A DNA stretch of 64,000 nt from Leuctra nigra (Eukaryota; Arthropoda; Insecta; Plecoptera; Leuctridae): contig OW203762.1 of assembly GCA_934045905.1 (NCBI GenBank), forward strand, positions 12,119,647 through 12,183,646, in the 5' to 3' direction. Below, piece by piece: positions 1 through 22,900 of this stretch. How positions within the stretch are numbered: position 1 is the stretch's first letter; each line of letters opens with the position of its first letter. The notes under the pieces are model-generated. The model saw nothing but the letters and a program-made list of their open reading frames with translations, was not told where the DNA came from and did no database searches. A program made the position numbers and the translations under genes.

Positions 1-211
1 TTTTGTCACTGAGAGAAATGAATGAACGTGATAAGTATGAACGAACCAAATCGTAGAGCAAGTATAGTCAAATTCTTTAAGGTGATCCCAAACTATTATT
101 TTCTGTTACACACAACAATGTAAGTACCTATTACCTACATTGCTTCCTATGTTTATCTTACATGGCGTTATTAACTTTCTGCACTTTATTCAATTTCTGC
201 AACTATGTTCA

Positions 212-363
212 TGGCCACTGATGAATGATTATGATGATGATTGGGAGATGATGTTGCAGGATGGCGAAATGTCGAAAGTGGTAAGGAGAAGGTCGTGGCT
301 TATTATAAAGGAACCTTCGCACCATTTGCTTGTCAACAGATAAAAACCACGAAAAACCTGTGT
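212..363 (-). repeat. tRNA-derived SINE family A, degenerate partial copy
   Basis: Matches the body of the SINE seen best at 5688-5969: the GATGAATGATTATGATGATG run, the AGGTCGTGGC block and the AAACCACGAAAAACC block follow in order. The tRNA head is not recognisable. Confidence 0.7.
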
Positions 364-2946
364 TAGTGGTTCATACAATATGGTTTGTACCATCCCAAAC
401 GGGTCCATTTTCGGACCTCGAAAGGCAAACACTGAGCAAACTCTGCATTGGATCTACGTGCAACAAGTATACATATAGAGAAACTAAATTGACTGGTAAG
501 GAACTGCATTATTTTGAATAATATTTGAACGGCTATAATCATTGTGTTTCAAAATTAATATCATGTTATGTAAACACTTTTTAAGATCATGTGTCCTTGG
601 AACAAGAAAACATCATTGCGACTCCGAGCTGTTGAGTGAGGCTAGAACTACATCAGTTCCTAGACACATTATCCTATAGTCTATGTTCAGTTCGACTCTC
701 CTATCTGCAGATGCCGAATAAATAGGTAAGTAGACTTATTATGACAAAAAGGAGAATCACAAATCAATTGTTGAACCCGAAGATTGATCTATATATCTGA
801 GTCCATTTAACATTGAATACCCAAGTTATCTAGAATATGAAATATAATTTGTGTAGCTCGCTCAAGTAACATAACATTTATTTATAAATAAAGTCAAATT
901 AGTATGACAACTTGTTTATTATTAGAGCAATTTGTACTTGATAACTTGATTACAACATCGGTATATAATGCTCTACTATAGTTTAATTTTCGCAGCGACA
1001 TTTCTCTGCAGGTCTACAGGCTACGTCAGGCTGATGGAAAATGCCTGAAGATGCCTGAAGAATGTGCATTAATGTGAGTGAGGATGTGAGTGTGGAAAAT
1101 GTCTGCACATTCTAAGATGATATTCCAGGGTCCATAAATCATTCTGTCAATATGAGAGCTCACGAAAGATAACGAACCAACCAATTTTGACAGGTATTGT
1201 TCAATAAACATTATTTGTTTGGTTTACCAATTAACCTTGAGAACATATTGGGTGAGTAAAAGAGTTTATTCCGAACACAAGATAATTCTTTGAACAATTA
1301 TTTTACTTGTCAGAATAAAATTTTATCTGCACATTTTATTTTAGAGCAATATTTTCTGAAGGTTCGAAGTCGAACAGAAACCTGACGACTGTAATGTCAA
1401 TGAACGAAATTCAATCAAACACTCAACACACAGCATAGCTGGATGTTGGGCTCGAGATGACAATGGACCAGCGAACAATGATTTGGTGAGTTATTACTAG
1501 TCTATAAACATTTCTAAAACTAATAGCTACCTTACTAGTAAGCTAGTAAAGTAGTAGTTTGAAGATTATTGCAGTCTGGACATTCATATTCTTTCCATTG
1601 TTGGTAGGTTTTGTAACAATTTGTAATTGTATAAGTCTCTACTACTAATAGGTATGTGTTTATTAATAAATTATATCTAATTGATATCTCCAGTAGTGTG
1701 TTTGAAATGTATATAAAATCTTATTTACTAATAAATATTTTTGAAAACTAAATTTTACTTTTCTGCATTCCTAGAATTATGTACTCGATATTCTTGTCGA
1801 AAGATCTCAGTACTCTTCGTTCAACCTCTGGTTCCTACATTGTTCACGTGTGGCCAGGGACTGCGCTGGAATTTTTGATAGGGTGGGCAGTGAGAGGATT
1901 TAGGGTTAAAAGAAAGCCTTGCCCCTCTGCAGACGCTCTGGGCAGAGGACAGTATCTTTGAAAGAATCTTTGATTTTTTTTTGATTTTGGGGTGGGCAGA
2001 GGGTGGGCAGTAGACAATTTTGGGATGGGCGCGCGCCGGAGCCTAAAGGAATTATTACCTAGGCAACCATTAAAACTATCAAATATCTCCTAAAAAGCAC
2101 ATAATCAAGTTGTTCTGAATGGTGCCATCAAGATGGCGGCATCAATGAGGGATTTCTCATGCAAACTATAAATAGGCTTGTCTGTACTTTCTCACGATTA
2201 TGAGACAAGAATATAAACAGTAATCGAACTGGCGCTACTGAACAAGTAGAAAATCAATTTATTGATTGGTGTTCAATATACAAGATTGACTATTGACCTC
2301 CGCTTACTTATCCATACAATAAAATATAATTAATAATGTTACTTGAATGTTGATGCCTCTAACTGTGTAATAAATAATAATTGAATTGGTAATACCGTCA
2401 GAATTAAAAAAGGTATCGTTGTGATTTTGGAAACGTGTAGCTAAACAAGTTACGCATTTCTAAATCTATTGATATTGCTATCGCATGTGATCAGTGCGTT
2501 CGTTATAGTGATCAGTTGCGTGGCTCAGTTGTCAAGAGCAAAGACGACCTGGCTCGCAGAGGAACGCAAGTGGAGACAACTCGGTCTCTGCAAACAAACC
2601 AACCAACATGCTAAATACAAGGTTTAAATAATTGCACATTATTTCAAGATTTGGAAATACGATTGAAATTTTTCCCACTGTAATCAGGAGATGTTGCATA
2701 AGAAGGGAGGTAAAAAATTATAATTTATATTCCATGAGAAGTAACTGAAGGGTAATGGGGGGTCTAGGGGGAGGGCCCCATAGCTTGACATTTTGAATTT
2801 CAAGAATGAATTTGGTGCATTTCTAAGCGATTTGAACACTGTTTGAAGCCTTATTTTTATCTCGACAAATGGCTACCGTGCTCGCTACAGCGCGGTAATT
2901 TGAACTCTACATAATATAGGATTTTGACAGATGTGAGGTGAGACAA

Positions 2947-2972
2947 TTTATTTTTAAAAGTTTAGTTTTATT
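2947..2972 (-). promoter_or_regulatory. Candidate polyadenylation signals of the maltase
   Basis: Two AATAAA hexamers on the minus strand (TTTATT on the plus strand at 2947-2952 and 2967-2972) lie about 200 bases past the maltase stop codon. Their position fits poly(A) signals. AT-rich sequence makes chance matches common. Confidence 0.35.
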
Positions 2973-3170
2973 GCTGAAAAATGTAATTTCTGATGATTCG
3001 TATATAAAAAAGCCAACATTTCCAAAGATGCCCCCCCCCCCCCCCCCCCCGGGATGCTTCATTGGGAACCAGCGCTGGGGATGAGAAAACCAGAGGGGGG
3101 AAATCCAGTCCCCCGCCTCCCCATCCTGGTTGTGGTTGAGATGCGCAGCAATGTGTTCTATTTACATTCT

Positions 3171-14535
<11,365 letters not shown>

Positions 14536-14888
14536 TTATATCTCACTCAGCATGATGCAAGAGTGCATCAGCTGTCAGTGAGATGTGGTAATGAGTCGGA
14601 GACAATATGTGTGCAAGCATCCATGGTGAAGGATAGAGATTTATTAAATGTATCTATTTATTTGTCTTTATTTCTATTACTTTATTATGAGTATGATTTG
14701 GATTGACGGAATGATTAATGAAATGTGGGAAGGAGGTGTTCGCGGCCTAGTATTAAGAAACAGGAACTTTACAACCGGGACCAACACAACAGAAAAGAAC
14801 CCGTATTTTTGTAGAACCAAAATGGACGGGAATGTGTATTACAGTATTTTTTCCAAAAAACCAAAACTCCATTTGGTTCCATGGAAGC

Positions 14889-16155
14889 ATAATCCCCATA
14901 AAAAACAATCCGTGTAAAAATACCAGCCAAGTCTCTTCAACTAAAAAAAATAGAAAAAATCTAAAAATTCATCACTGAAAAGAAGTGATATCAAAAAATT
15001 GGCCAAGTCAAAACTTTTCAAAAAATACTTGGCGCATTGTTTTTTTAGGACATGTATAGATGAGTACATTTCATTTCCTGCCTACTTCTATACTATTTAT
15101 ACTCTTCTATTCTATGGCCAATTTTTTGATATCACTACTTTTCAGTGCTGAATATTTAGAATTCTTCTATTTTTTTTAGTTGAAGAGACTTGGCTGGTAT
15201 TTTTACACGGAGTGTTTTTTATGGGGATATCACTCCTTTTTCAGTTTATTCTTACAGCTTGTAACATTATATTGTGGCACCAAAGACTATTATTCCTTTA
15301 AAAAATTACGCCTTTGTGATTTGGTTGCTAAGAAAAGTTGTGCTTGTTGCTATGTAAATGCTATAAATAATATGCTATGAAGTATAGCGAAAGCTTGGTT
15401 CCAATTGGTCCAGCCGTTCTTGAGTTATGGCATCACTTCCGGTTTTCAAAATGGCGGCTGGCGTCAGTGCCACCTAAAATATGTATTTATAAATGTTATA
15501 TAACATAAAAACTAAAAAGCCTTCTGAATATATTGTTATAAAAGATGATTTAAGTCTGATTTTTCATTTTTATGACATCATTTCCGGTTTCGGTAATAGT
15601 ACATTTCTATTTAGACTATTGATATTTTATATAGATGACCGTCCGAATCGTTTGGCGCTAGTTTCGTCCCGATCGGTCCATCCGTTTTTGAGATATGACG
15701 TCATTTCCGGTTTCAAAGTGGCGGCACAAAAAATGTGTAAGGGCAAGGTATCATCAGACGCCAAAAGTGCACATGTGGTAAAATTTTCAGGTCGATCGGT
15801 TTAGCCGTTTAGGCTGTGGCGGTGACAGCGACGTTTCGTGATATCATCATCATCATCAGATAGGTTTTAAAAGGGGTGTAATTTTACTGTTTTCATAGCC
15901 TTCTAGCTCGCAAATGGCATAATCTGTTGTTACCTAATTTGGTATATTGGGTGGGGTGGGCCATAGCTCGAAATTAAGATATTTTGCAACAATGTGATAT
16001 TTTCGGATTTTAAGATCCAGTCGGCCGAAAATGCTATGTTGTTGCTTACAGTAAAAGTGTTTGGTCTGCTCCTTAGTTTATTAGGCAGTAACGGTATTTT
16101 GAGTGAGTTTAAGTGTACTGTACGACTTGGCTGGGTGGAGCGACCGCTCCACTAG
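14889..16155 (+). mobile_element. Helitron-like element, family H2, second copy
   Basis: Shares with the 9363-11215 copy the palindromic left part (TACCAGCCAAGTCTCTTCAA and its complement), the CCGGTTTC...AATGGCGGC subrepeats, the GGTGGGCCATAGCTCGAAAT block and the terminal GGAGCGACCGCTCCACTAG hairpin. It is shorter, with fewer subrepeats. Confidence 0.6.
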
Positions 16156-16335
16156 ATTAGGCTTTCCTGATGTGGAAAAGAAATGTGAAGGAATACATTT
16201 ATTTTTTATTATTATCACATATTTATTTACATTTATAAACACTTAAATTCCACACTAGGTAGAGTACATTTTTTGTATAGGCTAAATACATTTAGTAATG
16301 CCGGCTAGCCAGGCCTGTCACATTTGTCTTCCTTC

Positions 16336-16638
16336 TCATCCTCTTCCCCTCCTTCTTTCTTCTTCTTCTTCTTCTTCTTCTTCTTCTTCTTCTTCTCCTC
16401 CGTCTTTTTCTTCTCCATCCTCTTCCTCTTCTACTACCTCCACTTTTGTAACTATTTGTTCCCAAAATTCTTGATTTTCCCACAAATGTGTCCTTTCAAC
16501 TTCTTCCCATCTTTCACCTCGTTCCTCAACATCTCTTTTAACCTGTTCAATCCATCTATAGCTTAGCCTCCCAAATTTTCTTTTACCTTCCACATACTTT
16601 CCGAATTCACTTTTGGCTTCAACCAAAAAGCTACACAT
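16336..16638 (-). pseudogene. LINE C-terminal fragment with GAA-repeat tail
   Basis: Frame reads KRKFGRLSYRWIEQVKRDVE and RGERWEEVERTHLWENQEFW, a typical LINE C-terminus, then runs into a (GAA)n microsatellite at 16357-16400 giving poly-Glu. The repeat is best read as the LINE 3' tail. Confidence 0.6.
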
Positions 16639-16639
16639 T

Positions 16640-17310
16640 TTCAGTTGGAAGGGTTCAGTTCAGCAAATACTTCTCACTCGTCAGATAAGTTAGGACACAT
16701 CAGTTGGAACTAATCTACACAGAAAAGAACTGCGAAAATAACATATTAGATGATTTTACTTCCTTGCACCTAAATATTCTCAAATCAAGACCTGCAGTTG
16801 AAGGAAATTCTACGAGTTGCCAAGAACAGCAAACATTACTCTAATAAAAAGGCATATATGCATCACAAACCTGACGCAATGTCAGAATGTATAACATGCG
16901 CTCATTCTTCGTCTTTCCAGTGAAATGTTGAGATATTAATGAATGTAATGATTAAACGAACAGCACTTGGTTTTGTCAGCTTTCAAACGCGTACGGATAC
17001 ACAAGATTTTTATTTTTTTAATTATTAAACCACTGCAAAAATAAATATTATTGACTGCAAATATTGATAAGATCCAGTATGCAGTGAATTTCCGTCATAA
17101 ATCACCTTGGATTACTCAACATGAACGATGTAAGGTATGTACTCATAGGTAACTATTTCTTTTGATCGGATGTAGAAAAATAAAGTCACGTGATATACAG
17201 CCACCTTAAGTTGACCAAACCACCTCAGTCTTTCTCGCCCAGTTTTGAACGCATCACTCTACACACACATCTTCTTCCTTATCACCATACTTCTTACATG
17301 TTCCTTCATC
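16640..17310. other. Intergenic, no feature recognised
   Basis: AT-rich sequence between a LINE fragment and a hAT MITE. No frame above 60 codons with a domain and no repeat shared with the rest of the window was seen. Confidence 0.5.
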
Positions 17311-17318
17311 CATATCGA

Positions 17319-17958
17319 CAGAGCTGGGTAGTAACTTAACGAAAGTAACGCGTTACCGGTAACGCGTTACTTTTTTGTAACTTTTACAGTAACGCGTTCC
17401 TGCTATGATAGAAGTAACTTAGTAACGTGGAAAGTTCCTTTTTGTTGTGGAACTTTAACATTTATAAAAGTTCCTTTTGCAGTTACTTTTAGAGCAGAAT
17501 GTACCTTCCCTCAACATTCAAAACTACACCATTTCCGCCCTCAAATATGTACCTGATTTTCTCTGATAAGGAATTTTAGGCCACCTGCACAAAACCGCAT
17601 TCCAATCACGCCGTTCATGCTTGGTGCGTCACCAGTTCGCCCTCTCACTTGCACTTGACCAACCCTGCCGTGGCATGGGGGAGGGGGTAGAATTAGATGC
17701 AAGCCTTCTTACTGGGAGGAATTTCGTTGAAAATTTTGTTTTCCACAGAGATAAATTACAGCCTGAATTTGTGTTTTAGCAAATTGGCTGCATTCCGGAA
17801 ATAAAATGGTCAAGTAACTTTCAAAGTAAATTTTCATTGAAAAGGAACTTCCAGTTCCTCTGATTAGTTGAGGAACTTTAACTTTAACTAGTTCCTTTTT
17901 TCGGAAAGTAACGTAACTTTAACGCGTTCCTATTTTTTTGGTAACTTACCCAGCTCTG
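17319..17958. mobile_element. hAT-type MITE with perfect 8-bp target duplication
   Basis: Terminal inverted repeats CAGAGCTGGGTAGTAAC and GTAACTTACCCAGCTCTG (12 bases match perfectly) enclose 640 bases rich in GTAACGCGTTAC. Both ends are flanked by CATATCGA (17311-17318 and 17959-17966). No coding frame. Confidence 0.9.
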
Positions 17959-18413
17959 CATATCGATATATTTGCCATTCCTCTCACGAACTTCATCTCT
18001 TCTGCTTGTCCCATACTCTCCTCCTTCCATCCCAAATTCCACGTCACCGCACCATAACATAAAATTGGTAGAAAATATTGCTTGTATAATACTTATATAA
18101 AATAATTTATATATTGATAGAAGAAATAATGAAGTAATCTTACAGTATAATACATTTATGTATTATCGGCAACGTGTAATTATTAAATTGTATTTCTGAG
18201 GATGATCAATTATATTTGCACTATGAGAAAATATTGAGAATCAAATCTGTGCATTATTAACTGTGGAGTCAAGATGAAAAGGGTATGTGTGTAAGGGGGG
18301 TTGGGGGGGATGTAAGCAAACCTCCCCCCCCCCTCTCCTGTAGTGTAGCATAGACATGACAATGTTAGACCATGGACACGACAAAGAAATTCAGTTCAGT
18401 GTTATATCTAATC

Positions 18414-18444
18414 AAAGAGTTTCTAGGAAGCTAGAAACTCTTTG
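18414..18444. repeat. Short perfect hairpin
   Basis: CAAAGAGTTTCTAG, loop GAAG, CTAGAAACTCTTTG: a 14-bp perfect stem. Role unknown. Confidence 0.5.
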
Positions 18445-18562
18445 GTAATGCATTTGCCTTCATTTTTCGTACCAATATTGCATGTCACACACATTTTATT
18501 ATTCGTTATTATGAAATCGTATTTTATAGTTGGTGTTCAACTTTATAATACGAGATATTCTT

Positions 18563-18800
18563 ATTTTTTGTCTGGGGCTTAACGTCGCACTGTTCTGCAG
18601 CGAGGCTAATGGCGACGGATGAATGATTATGATAATGATTGAGAGATGATGGTGAAAAGTAGGTAAGGATGGAAGGTGGGAAAGAGGCGGTCGTGGCCTA
18701 TTATTAGGGTACCTTCCCAGCAGTTGCCTGTCGACTGAGGGAATACCCCGAAAAAAAAACAGTCAGGAAGGAAGGTCGCGGTCGCGGGCCGCGGCCACGG
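18563..18800 (-). repeat. tRNA-derived SINE family A copy
   Basis: Runs from GTCTGGGGCTTAACGTCGCAC through GGAGGCGGTCGTGGCC-like and CTGTCGACTGAGGGAATACC blocks to a diverged GCGGTCGCGGGCCGCGG head, in minus orientation. Confidence 0.8.
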
Positions 18801-19905
18801 TTACCAAATTCGTGGTTAAAATGTTACAGATGAAGAAAATGTTGATATTTTAAAGATTTCATGTACTCCATTTGTGTATATTTGTGTTTTTCCTGTTATG
18901 TAAAAGTAAATGTATTATAGGCTAGCTATAATTTGTATATCATACAACATAGTTTCGTAACTTTTTAGGGTTCATTAACCTTAAACTTGTTTTTTATACG
19001 TCAAAGAAGTTCAGTTTTATTTCCTTATTAACAATACAATTATCATGATATAAAACAGCATCATCAATAAAACAATCATCGCTCGTTGTACAATAAACCG
19101 GAGTATTAAAAAAGTAAACTGTTTAGCATGTTATCCACCTCATGAGGGGCGACAACCTTCCAGCGACCGGTCCTATTGAGACAGCCCATGGACCAAACTG
19201 ACCAGTTGTCGGCTGAGTAAGTGGTTTTGAGTCATTCTGTCCTGCACTGTTGACCGCGAAGAGAGTGTCGCTTGGAACATCTGAACACGTGTCTGACATT
19301 CACTCGTTTTCAATTATCTCGTGATTATTTCGTGAAGTAAATGAGTTAAATTAGAATTGTGTACATCGTTGAGAAGATAACAAGTCGCAGTGTCTTATTA
19401 GTGAGTGTGAAGGAAAACGGGATGGAGAAAAACGAACATGAATACGAACTGACATTTAGAAATGTGATGACATAAATCTTCGTGACAAAATTGAGTTTAT
19501 TTTATATTAATTTTACCAAAAATTGCTAATTGATGTTCAGAAGATGTAAATAGTTACATTGATCATCAGAGTGTAAAAATAAACGAATTCGAGTTAAAAC
19601 CGAACATGGATGCAAAATTGAAAATTACACTTTATTTTATTACAAATGTTCGTGCCTAAATATAATATTATTTAAAATTCAGTATTAAAATAGTTTTGTG
19701 TATCTTTAAAGAGGATAGTTATAGCATTCTGTAAGTAAGTGTCAGAAAATTTTAATTCAGAAAAACGAACATGTTTATAAAATTAAAAATTATAATACTT
19801 TATAATCTTGTCTTTGTTTTCAAAATGAGTTAAATTTCGATAATAATTGCGTATGATGAAGATATATTTTAACAACAATAAATAAGATAAAAACGTAATA
19901 TCAAA
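18801..19905. other. Region upstream of the galactosyltransferase start
   Basis: AT-rich, no coding signal. A GC-richer island at about 19140-19300 could hold a promoter or a non-coding first exon, but no TATA box or initiator stands out. The coding start at 19906 is the first Met before the signal anchor. Confidence 0.4.
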
Positions 19906-22900
19906 ATGTTATCAAGAAAATTAAGGATTGTGACTGACATTGTATATCTGAAGAAAAGATATAAAGCTGTTCTGATCATAGCAATCGCCATCTACACCTA
20001 CGCCTCCATCGCCTTCCTCCCCACCCTGACACCGCCCCCGGACATCGCCTCCGTCCGCTACCTCATCAACGCCTCCACGACGTGCACCTCGCCGCTGCTC
20101 GGCGTCCTCGTGGTGACCTCCTACGCCGGCAACCACGTGGCTCGCGACGCCATCCGTCGCGCGTATCCGACTGACGAACTCGTCAACCTCCGCCTCCGTC
20201 GCGTGTTCCTCTTGGCCAGGGTCGACGTCGACCTCCATCAGCCCGGATACACGAGCCACGTGAAGCAGGAGGACGTCGACGAGGAGGCGGCGACGTATGG
20301 CGACGTGGTCTTGGTGGACATGATCGAGGACTACAGGAATCTGACGTACAAGAACCTGATGGGACATCGCTGGGTGCTGGAACATTGCCAACAAGCCAGG
20401 TTAGTTACAAATGATTTAGGTATATTTTGATTAAATTGATTGATTGATTGATTAGTTTGGTTTAATGGCGCGTCAACGACGAGGTTATATTGCGCACATT
20501 AATTGTTATATTTAACTTTGTTGATCATAATTGGAGGGCAAGGGGAGGGGGTCGACCTAACGGGCCCGATCCGGGGGAGTCCAGCATTGGTGGGAAGGCC
20601 AGGCCGGAATGGGGACGGACCGGGGGGTGTGAGGATTCGGGCCGGCTGAACCCGATTTCAGGGGGATCACCATCTCGAGGGGGGGAGGCCGGCCCGAGGG
20701 GACCTCAAGGGAGGGCATGGTTAGGCCGACCCTGGCTGCTCTTGGTCTGGGCCTCACCACTGATCTGTCCGGCATGGGTAACCCTTACACATGAGCATAT
20801 GCTCGCCGGCGTAGCTGCAATGGATCATTGGCCAACGCAAACCCCACCACCGCGATAAGGTGACAGCCGTCGGGGGGTATTTTGATTAAAACTTGAAATG
20901 ATTTGCATATCCTGATCGTAACACAACTCCGATCAAACACCTGTAGAATATAAACTTATATGTAAATAACTACGTTTCTTGTAAATTTATCTATAATTCG
21001 GATACACCATTGTTAATTCCAGGGAAAGTGATGACTGCTAAGATTGTTTGTTCTATCCTGTTTGTCATAAAGCTGCATGAGGATGGCCCACATTGAAAGT
21101 CCAATATGGGATCAGGGAAGATAGACCTCCCACCCCCCACCCCCCTGCACATTGTGGGTAGCACTAATTTTGTTACTGTAAATAAATTATAAGAATTTTA
21201 GTGCGTTATTGGCATACTCGTAAGTACGTCAGTTTCATCTGTGTTCAACGGAACATACAGCCTATAAATAAGTATTTATTATTTCTCTTTGAGGATTCAG
21301 CGGTGTCCTCTTATGGTTAACCCCTCGTTCTTTTAGATTGCGGTCCGGGCCCGTCATATGATGACGTCGATTCGACAAAATTATATCCTCATCCATTGGC
21401 CGGTCTTGAGGGTCATATCCGCTTAACCCACGACTTTAACAATGTAAAACACATTTCTGTAATTTACTTACTTGTTTCATTTGGGGTTGGGGGGGGGGGG
21501 GGGCAGAGTTTTGATGGGAAAACCAGTGCCAATTGCTCCAGACCCAATTATATTACGCTCTATACGTAATACAACATAAGACAACATTGTAAGACAACAT
21601 TGTGTTAATACTTCAATATCAGAATTCAATTCAATTTAATGTAGTTTTGTGGCTGTCAGGAAAATGCTTCCTCTTTGGCCATTACAATTTTACATTTTAC
21701 ATTTTGTAGAGCAGATAATATTCGAGCAGATAAATTTATAGTGAAATCAAAGCAGGAAGTATGCAACATAATATATAGCAGATACAAGCAGATACACATA
21801 GATTAACAAAGAAGGGTCACAATATAGGCAGATACATAGTTATACATAGATACATAGATAGTTTTATCCTAGCTAGGGAAAGGTAACGGATATTTGAATT
21901 TGGGCTTTCGAGGAAAAATGAAAGGGGAAGTGATAAGATTGATTAGTTCAGTTTGGTTTGATGACAGGGTTCTGGTGACGTATTTAATATGGAGATCCTG
22001 GAGTCTGTTACAGATGTTAGTGCCAAGGATATCGTTAATGTCTTCGTTCTTGGTCCAAGGAGGTAATCGAGATAAGCGGCGAATACTTATTCTTTCTAGG
22101 GAAGCGTATTTTTCTGATTGATGCGTTAAAAGTGGCGTTAGCACTGCAGAGAATTCAAATAGAGGTCGGATGAAAGATTTGTATGTTGCGATAGGGTGCT
22201 AAAATTGCAGCCTGCAGGATGAGTATGTTATAAGTTTTGTTCTGGTTATTTTTTCTTACCATTCAAACCTCTTTGCCAGTAAGATTCTCGCACCCCTGAT
22301 GGCAAAAGTCAGCGACGGTCTACAGAGTGTTTCGTGTTGCAGATACATGATAAAGATGGACGACGATATCCTCATGGACTTGTACCGCCTCGTCGACCTG
22401 ATCGCCTCCATCAACTCCACCGAGCAGGACAAGATCCTGTTGCATGTTTCATGTTGCAGATACATGATAAAGATGGACGACGATATCCTCATGGACTTGT
22501 ACCGCCTGGTCGACCTGATCGCCTCCATCAACTCCACCGAGCAGGACAATATCCTGTTGCATGTTTCATGTTGCAGATACATGATAAAGATGGACGACGA
22601 CATCCTCATGGACTTATACCGCCTGGTCGACCTGATCGCCTCCATCAACTCCACCGAGCAGGACAAGATCCTGGGGGCGTTGGACCGCACGCAGTCGGCC
22701 GTCGTGAGGGACAAGTCAGACGCCCATTACGTGCCCTACGCCGACTTCCCTCTTGGCAACTACCCCGTGTACGCCCTCGGCATGTTGTACATATTCACAC
22801 CGCTTACAGCAGGTACAGGCTGGCAATTTTGTTTGAACTTTTATTTATCTCGTGGATTTTGCGAGCCGCTGGTAAATATTAGAGTTTTTCATGGCCAACA

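Larger units (their letters stand above)
1..3170. other. Gene-poor flank downstream of the maltase
   Basis: Apart from a SINE fragment near 212-363 and the poly(A) candidates, no coding signal is seen. A possible degenerate transposon lies at about 1851-2040 (GGTGGGCAG repeats, GGGATGGGCGCGCGCCGG). A 22-base C run starts at 3029. Open frames here are short and lack recognisable domains. Confidence 0.6.

Noticed and set aside
1851..2040. Possible hAT ends CAGGGACTGCGC / GCGCGCCGGAGCC
   Set aside because: Complementarity is weak and the flanks do not match; mentioned only as a possible relic.
16292..16566. Poly-Arg, poly-Glu and poly-Phe open frames
   Set aside because: All come from one CTT/GAA microsatellite read in different frames.
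22334..22882. 182-codon frame 2 over the triplicated exon
   Set aside because: Shadow frame of the galactosyltransferase exon; the true frame reads MIKMDDDIL and continues to YALGMLYIF.
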